NCBI GenBank assembly: GCA_964036045.1
Contig: OZ038384.1
Location: 41,146,844 to 41,210,843 of the forward strand
Origin: Eutreptiella sp. 'Long Island Sound 2002'
Taxonomy: Eukaryota > Euglenozoa > Euglenophyceae > Eutreptiales > Eutreptiaceae
Direction of reading: 5' to 3'
DNA: 64,000 nt
Below, piece after piece: positions 31,058 to 39,135 of this stretch. Both the position numbers and the translations under genes were made by a program. The number at the start of each line of letters is the position of its first letter. Position 1 is the stretch's first letter. Below the pieces are notes generated by a model. That model ran no database searches and was not told the DNA's origin. It saw only the letters and a list, made by a program, of their open reading frames with translations.

Positions 31058-32110
31058 TCACACCCCCGGCCTCGCCGCCCGGGCGTTGTCCTTCAGCCGG
31101 ACCTGGAGCAAGAGGGCGTGGTGTTCGCCCTCCCGTAGCGCCTTGACGATAATGCGGGTACAGTCTGCCACCCGGACCACGGCTTTGGGCCCCGGCAGGC
31201 GCTCGGGGTCGCAGACGACGATGTGCGCGTCCGCCGGGCTGAACATGCAGACCACCCACTGTGGGTTCTGCTGTCCTCGTTGGGCCACCGCCAGGGTAGC
31301 CGCCGGGCGGGCGTGCGTGATTGACCCAGCGTGGAGGTCCGGGACGTCCGTGGCCCTGATGGGGTCTCCCTGCCACGCGGCCCGTAGATGCTCCTCCTTG
31401 TCGGGGCTCCACACCAGTGCGGGGGGGTTGTCCCATCCCGGTTCCTGCCTCTTGTTGGGGGCGCTGACGGTGTGTAGCAGGACTGCCAGCGGCCAGGGGT
31501 CCGATGACATATAGTAGGCCTGGGTGGGCCCCTGCTGCCAGTCGACGTGGGGCAGGGGCGGGAATGCCCCTTGCCTGGCGGTGCTGTGCCAGACAGCCCA
31601 GCGGCCCCCGGCCAGGACGTGCGACCGGTACCCTCCGGCGTGGCCGTGCAGGATTGCCTGGTAGCCTGCCGTCTGCAGCACCAGTGCCTCCCCCTGCTGA
31701 GGCCCAGGAGGGGGTGTGCCGCGGCCCCTCTCCCAGACGCGGGTGCACCTGCGGAGTGTGGCGTGCCACGGGTGGGGTGCATCGCGCTGCAGCCCTTGTG
31801 TGCTTCCTGCAATCTGCGCCGGGCCGTGGTGGTGGACAAAGCTCTCCCCGCCGTCCGCCAGCAGCGCCGCCGCGACGACGTATAGCTGCTCCGCAGTGAG
31901 GGATGCCATCGGCGCGTGCGTTGCGGCCGGCTGGCAGGGCTGCGTGTTGCGGCAGGGGACGTGGGGCAGCAGTTGCGCCGGCCACGCCGCCACGGGGCCC
32001 ATGGTGGCTGCCGTGACCGCGGACGCCAGCACCGTGCGGTCCGCTGGTCTGTACTGCCTGATCCCCGTGGTATCTCGGGCGAGGTGCCTGCAGGCCGCCG
32101 TCCAGGCCAC
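31058..32110 (-). CDS. Unrecognised ORF of the giant LINE, left of the gypsy insertion
   Basis: About 350 codons from Met at 32,110 (MAWTAACRHLARD). A more natural start may be the internal Met of MASLTAEQLYVVAAALLADGG. The content is globular: WHATLRRCTRVWERG, EALVLQTAGYQAILHGHAGG, PWPLAVLLHTVSAPN, QWVVCMFSPADAHIVVCDPE, CTRIIVKALREGEHHALLLQ. No family is recognised. The gypsy insertion lies only 115 bp upstream, so the ORF was probably once joined to the ORF at 43,321-42,572. It could be the main nucleic-acid-binding ORF1 body. Confidence 0.5.
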   Translation of the reverse strand: MAWTAACRHLARDTTGIRQYRPADRTVLASAVTAATMGPVAAWPAQLLPHVPCRNTQPCQPAATHAPMASLTAEQLYVVAAALLADGGESFVHHHGPAQIAGSTQGLQRDAPHPWHATLRRCTRVWERGRGTPPPGPQQGEALVLQTAGYQAILHGHAGGYRSHVLAGGRWAVWHSTARQGAFPPLPHVDWQQGPTQAYYMSSDPWPLAVLLHTVSAPNKRQEPGWDNPPALVWSPDKEEHLRAAWQGDPIRATDVPDLHAGSITHARPAATLAVAQRGQQNPQWVVCMFSPADAHIVVCDPERLPGPKAVVRVADCTRIIVKALREGEHHALLLQVRLKDNARAARPGV

Positions 32111-32219
32111 CGCTCCGCAGTTGGTGACGTCCGGTTCGGCACCATCCGCGCCGTCGCTTCCCCTCTGCTGTACCGTGGTCGCGGTGTCGAGCAGGGGGGC
32201 CCTGCTGCAGCGCGTCCGG

Positions 32220-32224
32220 GCCCT
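32220..32224. repeat. Target-site duplication of the gypsy element (left), GCCCT
   Basis: GCCCT directly precedes the left LTR and also directly follows the right LTR (42,488-42,492). A 5-bp duplication is typical of Ty3/gypsy integrases. Confidence 0.9.
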
Positions 32225-32704
32225 TGTAACCGCTGCATAGTGGTTGATCTTTGTTGTAACTGCGAAGCCTGTAGCCTTGATGCCCCAGGGGTCGTAACGC
32301 CCGACACTGCCCCTGATATCTCCGAACCCACATAACCCTCTTCAGACCCATATCCAGCCTCGGGGAGCCACATATGCGAAGCACTTGTAAGTCCTTTGAA
32401 CTCCATGGTGGAATATGAAGAGTACGAAAACCCGGTCTACAAAAATGGAGCAGACATAGAATCTCAATGCGCATTCATCGCAACTAATGACACAACGTGA
32501 AATCATTCGAAATAGTTTAAATAAATCGGATTGGGAAATCACGAAAGACAAATGCGACTCGACGCGCGCTCACAGGCGACATCTGGCGGCGAACGGAAAA
32601 CATGAAACAGAACGGAAAATTTACTGCACCAATGTACATCTGAGAATCATTGAAATTCTGATCACATCAGTGTATAATTGAGTGCTGTCACTGCTGCCGT
32701 TACA
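32225..32704 (-). repeat. 3' LTR of the gypsy element
   Basis: 480 bp with TGTAAC/GTTACA ends, matching the right LTR with about six substitutions (near 32,361, 32,368, 32,434, 32,517, 32,529 and 32,661). In minus orientation it follows the polypurine tract. Its internal ATG (32,406) opens a frame that reads out of the LTR into the flanking LINE for over 1 kb. Confidence 0.97.
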
Positions 32705-32715
32705 CTCCCCCTCTG
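32705..32715 (-). promoter_or_regulatory. Polypurine tract
   Basis: On the minus strand CAGAGGGGGAG lies immediately before the TGTAAC start of the 3' LTR. This is the primer site for plus-strand DNA synthesis. Confidence 0.9.
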
Positions 32716-34050
32716 AAAACATACGCCAGTATGTCAGGCTGGGTCAAGTGAAGTGAACGAAACGGCGAAAGTGACCAAAAACCGACTAATCTAAAGCAAA
32801 ATGTGTGAAATTGAGCTGAATTGAGCAAAATTGTGCTGAGAGCTGTGCTTCACGATGGCCATCGACTTGAATGAAACGCATAGGTACCTCAGGGCACACA
32901 GAAAAAGCTTCGTTCAAGCTCGAAAATTCGAAAATTGGAAGTCTGAGTGAAGAATGTACATGATGATCCATGATCCATGATTCATGATGAAATCAGGATC
33001 TGACATCTCACTGCCAGAAAACAGAAAACGAACGTCGCCATGTCGTCGAGCGTCAAAAAAATAGGGTATCCCTTCATGGAGTCCAAGATATGTGAAACTG
33101 GCTGGTGTCATTTGCAGTCATGAGACCAGATGCCAGATTATGGTACAAAATGTGCCTGAATTGAGACCAAATCCAGTGAATTGCACACGGATTGAGGGTG
33201 GCGAAAGCTGCAACAAGCCAATACAGGTCCAATTCTTTGTCTATAAACTCTGTGTGTAGTGTTGAACGGAAATCCAGTTCTCATTCATAGCCAATCCAGG
33301 TCAAATCCTCATGATGATGATGAATCCCATGATGGAAATCCAATCATTTAAAGTAATGATAGCCAAGAAAACCCAGTGGGGTATCCCCACACTGTCAGTA
33401 TTGTTCCCAGGGCTTCATGTTTAATTCAGTATGAGCCAGAATGGGTAATTGACTCGTTATAGTCCCAGAATGTATAAGCATCGAACGCTTGGTACTGGGA
33501 ATTTGCCAAAATTGAGCTGATTCTGAGGGGGATTCCAACACAATCCACAGATGAACAGCGAGTCGACACAAGTAAGAACACCATCGTCGTCACTTGGTCT
33601 ATATAAGCCCTTTGACAGTGGTCGTTTGGAAAAGAAACCATCTGTCTCAATGTAAGAGCTGATGGAAATGACATTCTGAGCAGATCCGTCAAACACATGA
33701 AATGGATCAGACTCAGTCATGTGCCAGAATCTCTGTAATGAGAACGAACTCGAACGAGTCCTTCCCAAGGCGAGTAGAGGGGCCCAGTCGACAGCAACAG
33801 GCGATAGTGTCGTCGTGGTTGAGGATAAAGGCCTTTCGGATCTTCGGATTGGAATCATCTACAATGAAGCACATGATTCACATGATGACCATGATGAGAA
33901 TGATGGATGGAATGACCAGGATGACCCCAGAATGTCCCATCATCTGTCCATCGAACCACATAGACGATGCGTCAGGACTGTATTGTCCCCATGCCAAGGG
34001 TATATGTCGACCGTAAACCTTTTCGAAAGTTTCAGCGAGTCAAATTCTGA
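32716..34050 (-). other. Non-coding 3' internal region of the gypsy element
   Basis: Lies between the end of the chromodomain frame and the polypurine tract. It is AT-richer, with short iterated words such as CATGATCCATGATTCATGATG near 32,960-32,985 and CATGATGATGATG near 33,310. A minus frame at 33,858-33,457 (133 codons) is open but has no recognised motif. The region may carry packaging or export signals, which is only a guess. Confidence 0.6.
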
Positions 34051-34557
34051 TCAGATCTTGTCTCGAATAGATTCTGCCACAATTGGAGCTTCTTCTTGTG
34101 CTTGTAAGTCTTCCTTGGTGACACAATCTTTGATCAGCGAGAGCTCTTTGTCAATCTCAGGGTGTTTCTTCAGGAACTTGATGAGAGTATCCGTATACCC
34201 ATGGATGAAACTTGAAGCTGGCTCCCATTTGTCTTCTTCTGGACCGACTCCTTTCCATCTGCACAGAAAGTACCACTTGTTTCGAGCATTTCTCTTGTAA
34301 TCAAGGATCTTCTCCAACTCGAAACTGCTTGTGACCATCAGGTACTTCGAAGTCCAGTAGAGAGGCTTGAACCTTCCTTTGGGGCAGGGTACTTCGGCCT
34401 TCAAACGGTCTCGATGTACTTCTTGATGCCTGCCTGGCTCAATTTCAATGTTGAATGTAGTCTCACTTAGTTGACCACTGACTTGGAATGGGCCGTCCCA
34501 CAAAGGTAACAATTTGTTGTCGTCCTTCAGGGTCTCGTCTGACTTACGAAGCCAAAC
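34051..34557 (-). pseudogene. Integrase carboxy-terminus and chromodomain, after an in-frame TAA
   Basis: This continues the pol frame directly after a TAA codon at the end of the long pol ORF: the text runs FEKGQ, stop, VWLRKSDETLKDDKLLPLWDG. The first Met is at 34,512. The first part (PLWDGPFQVSGQLSETTFNIE, then EVHRDRLKAE) is the integrase tail (GPY/F-like). The chromodomain follows at about 34,323-34,158: FELEKILDYKRNARNKWYFL, CRWKGVGPEEDKWEP, with the aromatic Tyr/Trp/Trp positions of histone-methyl readers. Chromovirus chromodomains steer integration towards marked chromatin. It would need read-through, or repair of the stop, to be made as part of pol. Confidence 0.88.
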
Positions 34558-37500
34558 TTACTGGCCTTTCTCGAAGGGTTTTCCTTGCGTTCTTGACTTA
34601 TTTTTGAAATTCAACCAATCTGCTTGACTTTCCACTTTGGCTTGGATCCACTTGGCTTCTAAATCCTTGATCCTCTCAAACCATTGCGAGGCGTCGTAGC
34701 ACTGCCTTGGATGATACATCACTGGTCCTGGACCCATCTTCTCGCGACCAAATACCAGCTCATTCGGACTTAATCCAGTGTAATTCTTGGTGCGATGGTA
34801 TCTTCTCAAGACACAGTAAATTGTCTCCAACCAATTGTAGTCCTTTTCAGTCGCCAGGAATTTTCTCAGAATGTTGATAAGAATTCTTCCAGCGCGTTCA
34901 GCAGGGAGAGCTCGATGGTCGTAGACTCGGGCACGAAGATGATGAACTCCCAATAGAGCACACATGTTCTCCCACCAAGTCCCAATGAACTCCTTCCCAC
35001 TGTCCGTCAGAATTTCACTGGGTACATCTGAGTTACTCATCCACTGACTTGCAGTCCACTTGGCAGCCATCTCAGAGGTGAGATGCTTCGTGTTGCAAGG
35101 GAGGACCTGGATGTCGCCACTGTGGCGGTCTTGAATTAACAAAACCCCATCGATAGGCTTCCTTGTGTAGAGACATTCCTCTTGGATTTGTCCCAACTCG
35201 AAGACATCCGCCGTCACCTTGTCGAACAACCTCTCAGGAATTGGTAATCCCTTCAGTAATCCTTCTGCCTTTTGATTCTTGGGGATGGTCGCCTGACATT
35301 GCTTGCATCCTTTGGCAACTCGTTCACAGGCACTCTTGAGGTCCCGTGTGTACACTCTGTGGCGTAGCTCCTGCTCCAGCATACGAGAATGTGTGTGGGC
35401 TGTCTCATTCCGATGCCAATGTTTCACATATTGGTCAATCAGACAATCAGGAACACAAAACCGTTCTTGCCAAAATAACTTGTCGCCTTGGATTTTGAAA
35501 TCAGACGTCTCTTCAGAGTCGTAAGGCTTGTCCCCTTTCAACTTGAGGTATACAGACCCAAAGAACCTGTCCTCCTTGTACATCGTCGTCCAATCCACAT
35601 AGAGGAAGGAAGTTTCCTTGTCCTTTTGTTGTGGAGGGAGCGTGGGTTTCGCTTTGGATCTCGTCGTAGGAAACACATTCAGGAGTGGCAGCGACGACTC
35701 AGAGTCAGAGTTAACTCCTGCAGTCTGATCTGCCTTGGTAATCTCCTTGCATCTGACCAAATCCACCTTCATCCGATTTTTAATCGAACATTGGAGACAA
35801 TGTTTCTTGATCAGTGCTTGTTCCTCCTTGTCGAAATCGATCACTTCAGCTTTATCCGTCACTGTCCTATGAAAACTCACTTCAGAGTAAGCTTCTGAGG
35901 CTGGGTAGGCCCAGCGACTCAGGGCGTCCGCCACTGTATTGTAGCGACCCGGAATGTAAGTCACATGGAGGTCAAATCTGCTGAGAGTTTCATGCCAAGG
36001 GCCTCTTCTCCGAGCTGGTCCACCAGGGGTATCCACATGTTCTGTCCTCCAGCTCTCCAGTGACTTGTGGTCAGTCAGTACCTCAACGCGATGGCCCAAG
36101 ATCCAACCTTCATAGCGCCGTAAGGCACAAAGGATTGCGTAGGCTTCTTGTTCCCTTGGACCCCAATTTCGCTGTCTTGTAGTAAGCTTGCGAGACCAGA
36201 AAGCCAGAGGATGATGGTGACCTTCGTCATCGACTTGTTCGATCGTAGCACCAATGGCGTAACGACTGGCGTCTGTACGAATATAAAAAGGTCTTCCATC
36301 CAACCACGGAGTCTTTAATGTAACCACATTTGCCAGTGCTTCCTTGAGACCAGTAAATGCCTCTTCACATTCTGGCGTCCACTTGAGCTTGACTTGGGAT
36401 CCCTTCTTTCCTTCTATTTTGCCAACCTTGAGTAACTCTGTCAATGGACCAGAGAACTTGGCGTAGAGAGGAAGGAACTCGTGGTAGTAAATGCAGCAGC
36501 CTAAAAAGCCACGAAGCTGCGTGATGGTTTTAGGCCTTTCCCAGAGCTGCAGGGCAGCCATTTTTCCTGGGGCTGGTCTTCTTGTCCCATCTTCCAAGAC
36601 AGAGCCACAAAATTCCACACTCTGGAGGAACATTTTGCCCTTCCTGGGTCCACACACGAGCTTCTCTTGTCGAAGGACTTCGAGAACCTTTCGAACTTGT
36701 TCTTCGTGCAACTTCAGGCACTCATCAAAGTTTTCTCCCAACGGCGTGGCAATCAGAAGGTCGTCAATGTAGATGCTGCAGAATTCTTGTAAATTCAGAG
36801 ACTTGTGCTTCTGAAATAAAAAAGTCTCCATCATCTTCTGGAACGTCGACGGCGCATTCTTCAGACCCATCGGCAGTACAGTCCACTGGACAGTGCCACA
36901 GGGTGTGCACATTGCCGTCAAATGCCTATCCTCCTTTCGAAGGGGCATCTGATGAAAGCCATGGCGCAAATCCAACACAGTAAAGAGCTTGCCTTTGGCT
37001 CTCGCGGCGATCTCCTTTTCGATTAAAGGAAGAGGATGCGCGTCTGGTACTGTGGCGGCATTCAGGGCTCTGTAATCCACCACTAGACGCCAAGCATCTA
37101 TGCTGGATTGGTCAGCAGGTGGGGGTTTTGGCACAGTAAATGGTGCTGAACACCACTCAGAACTCATGCAGCCCTCCAACCAACCGAACTCATAGAGATT
37201 GCGCTCAATAATCTTTCGCAGGGCATCTGTTTTGGTGCCGTGGAGATAGAATGGACGTTGTTTGTGCACCTTTGAGCCTTCGATTATGTCAATCTTGGCT
37301 TCTCCATTTTCACATCGAATTGGGGGGTTTTTCCACAACTTCCCACTCAGCACGTCATCTTGATAATATTCGAACACTGCGTCCCTTCTTGCAGATATCT
37401 TGTCTCCGTCGACCTGATTCCCACATTTAATCACCGACATTATGTCCACGAATTTGCGAATTGTTGGTCGTGGTCTCATGTTCTTGGCCACTTCATTCCA

Positions 37501-38940
37501 AACTTCTTCGTCGCATTGTTGGCGGATGAAGCTCACCTGAGCTCGCTCCTCCGTGGGATCCCACCGATGAAAGGGGTCCACGAATGTCTTGAAGGGATGG
37601 TCGGACGAATTCAGCTTCATTCCTGTCAATTCAGGCGAGATTCTTGGAGATTTGTCATCAATCTTGCTTGAAATCTCGACTTTTTTGGCTTGATTCTTGT
37701 CTGATGGGGACGAATTGTAATGGATGGAGGCGTTCTCTTGAGGGACGCCGATTGTCCTTCCCTCCTTCCGCGACGATACGTCGGGATTCCGCTCTCGATC
37801 GTCTTCATCCACCTCAATTTCGTCGATTCTTGAGGAATTTGAAATGACCTCTTCTGTTCCCTCTTCACTGTCATCTTGCCAATAATCTCCCAGATTCCCG
37901 TCAACTAAGCACGCCAACGTGCTCCACGAACGCTGTGGTAAAGGCTTGCCATTGTCTTCGCAATACAGCTTCACTCCCTTGTGAGGTAGCTCGACAATGT
38001 CGATTGAAATGTCCATAATGTCCTTGAACCACTCTTGTCTTGGCCAATTGGGGACAATTAAAATCGCCTTTGCGCCGGATTGCTTCAGCTTCTGCACTAC
38101 ACGAGGGAAAACGTCGAAGGGCGGATTGATCCAAAGAGGTTCAGACCAGTCCTCGCTCCAGGCATCGTCGTAGAACTTCGGAAATCTTTTATTCTTCTTG
38201 TTTGCAAAGGCATCAACTTGAGGACGAAAATTGTGGTTCCTTTCGAAATAATCCACCAGGATGTCCCGCCATTTGTCGACTACTCGATAGCAAACTGACT
38301 TCCACCTCTTGCAGTTCAATGATTCCACCTTTCCTTCGTCGAATTCTTCTTGATTCCTTGTCCATTCCTGCCCATCTTGCTGAAAATGCAGCTTATTTCT
38401 CTCCTTGAATTGGTGGATACTCTTGGTATATGGGTGCAGATAATACAGGTCAGACGGGTCGCTGGTCGACGGATCCTGGAGGAAGCATGTCCTGTGTCCC
38501 ATGGGCGACGCACGGTGGGCGTGAAGCCAAGGTTGACCCAAGAATAAATCATACTTTATGCTGGCTTCGTAGAATTTTCCAGCAAACCACTCCTCCGTGA
38601 CCGTCTCTTCCACGCTCCACACAGATTGTTTCACCAATCTGACCGCCAATTCTGCTTCTCTGTCGCCACCGTCAAGGCGATGTCCGCTGACTCCCTTTAG
38701 CTGGACAGGGGTGGAGGACATCTTCGCCTCATCCTCCTGCAGAAAGCCTTTTCTCACCAGATTCACCTCTGAACCATTGTCAATCAGACATCTGGCAAGT
38801 TTAGCCTTACCATCCGTCGTTCTGACCTGGATCAAGCAGACAAACTGGCGCTGCTTGCCTCGCCGGACAGCGCTGAGGACCCAGGCAGGGTTAAGGAGGC
38901 CGGAGGAGCGCGCCAGCCGGTCCCAGCAGCGTTCATCCAC
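34558..38940 (-). CDS. pol: Gypsy Pol: protease, Dam-like domain, RT, RNase H, integrase
   Basis: The frame is open for 1,460 codons from GTG at 38,940. The true 5' end is unclear because the same frame continues upstream from a TAG at 39,016. Protease: LIDNGSEVNLV (active Asp about residue 54) and FLGQPWL. Residues about 215-335 resemble phage-type Dam adenine methyltransferases (DAFANKKNKRFPKFY, then LWINPPF at 270-275, then AILIVPNWPRQEWF). RT: WRLVVDYRALN, FTVLDLRHGFHQ, LPMGLKNAPSTFQ, YIDDLL. RNase H: YIRTDASRYAIGA, LTDHKSLESW. Integrase: HHCC zinc motif ending CKQC, TADVFE, LTDSGKEF and a Glu in PAERAGR. Core catalytic residues are present. The Dam-like insertion between protease and RT is unusual. 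Confidence 0.93.
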   Translation of the reverse strand: MDERCWDRLARSSGLLNPAWVLSAVRRGKQRQFVCLIQVRTTDGKAKLARCLIDNGSEVNLVRKGFLQEDEAKMSSTPVQLKGVSGHRLDGGDREAELAVRLVKQSVWSVEETVTEEWFAGKFYEASIKYDLFLGQPWLHAHRASPMGHRTCFLQDPSTSDPSDLYYLHPYTKSIHQFKERNKLHFQQDGQEWTRNQEEFDEGKVESLNCKRWKSVCYRVVDKWRDILVDYFERNHNFRPQVDAFANKKNKRFPKFYDDAWSEDWSEPLWINPPFDVFPRVVQKLKQSGAKAILIVPNWPRQEWFKDIMDISIDIVELPHKGVKLYCEDNGKPLPQRSWSTLACLVDGNLGDYWQDDSEEGTEEVISNSSRIDEIEVDEDDRERNPDVSSRKEGRTIGVPQENASIHYNSSPSDKNQAKKVEISSKIDDKSPRISPELTGMKLNSSDHPFKTFVDPFHRWDPTEERAQVSFIRQQCDEEVWNEVAKNMRPRPTIRKFVDIMSVIKCGNQVDGDKISARRDAVFEYYQDDVLSGKLWKNPPIRCENGEAKIDIIEGSKVHKQRPFYLHGTKTDALRKIIERNLYEFGWLEGCMSSEWCSAPFTVPKPPPADQSSIDAWRLVVDYRALNAATVPDAHPLPLIEKEIAARAKGKLFTVLDLRHGFHQMPLRKEDRHLTAMCTPCGTVQWTVLPMGLKNAPSTFQKMMETFLFQKHKSLNLQEFCSIYIDDLLIATPLGENFDECLKLHEEQVRKVLEVLRQEKLVCGPRKGKMFLQSVEFCGSVLEDGTRRPAPGKMAALQLWERPKTITQLRGFLGCCIYYHEFLPLYAKFSGPLTELLKVGKIEGKKGSQVKLKWTPECEEAFTGLKEALANVVTLKTPWLDGRPFYIRTDASRYAIGATIEQVDDEGHHHPLAFWSRKLTTRQRNWGPREQEAYAILCALRRYEGWILGHRVEVLTDHKSLESWRTEHVDTPGGPARRRGPWHETLSRFDLHVTYIPGRYNTVADALSRWAYPASEAYSEVSFHRTVTDKAEVIDFDKEEQALIKKHCLQCSIKNRMKVDLVRCKEITKADQTAGVNSDSESSLPLLNVFPTTRSKAKPTLPPQQKDKETSFLYVDWTTMYKEDRFFGSVYLKLKGDKPYDSEETSDFKIQGDKLFWQERFCVPDCLIDQYVKHWHRNETAHTHSRMLEQELRHRVYTRDLKSACERVAKGCKQCQATIPKNQKAEGLLKGLPIPERLFDKVTADVFELGQIQEECLYTRKPIDGVLLIQDRHSGDIQVLPCNTKHLTSEMAAKWTASQWMSNSDVPSEILTDSGKEFIGTWWENMCALLGVHHLRARVYDHRALPAERAGRILINILRKFLATEKDYNWLETIYCVLRRYHRTKNYTGLSPNELVFGREKMGPGPVMYHPRQCYDASQWFERIKDLEAKWIQAKVESQADWLNFKNKSRTQGKPFEKGQ

Positions 38941-39135
38941 CGCCCCAACTACCCTGATGGGCTTTGTCTCCTGCCACCCAACCCCAGTGTTGGGATTTGG
39001 GTCAAGTTGGCTTCCCTATTGCCATTCTTCTTCTTCGTTCGCCTGTACGTCCTGTACTTGTCCTTCGTCAACCCATTCTTCTCCTGCTTCGACAGCATTC
39101 ACTCCTTTTCCACGTCCACGACCACCAAATGACCT

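Noticed and set aside
33719-34300. Plus-strand frame of 193 codons in the gypsy 3' region
   Set aside because: Its second half is the exact antisense of the chromodomain, and its first half has no coding-like feature.
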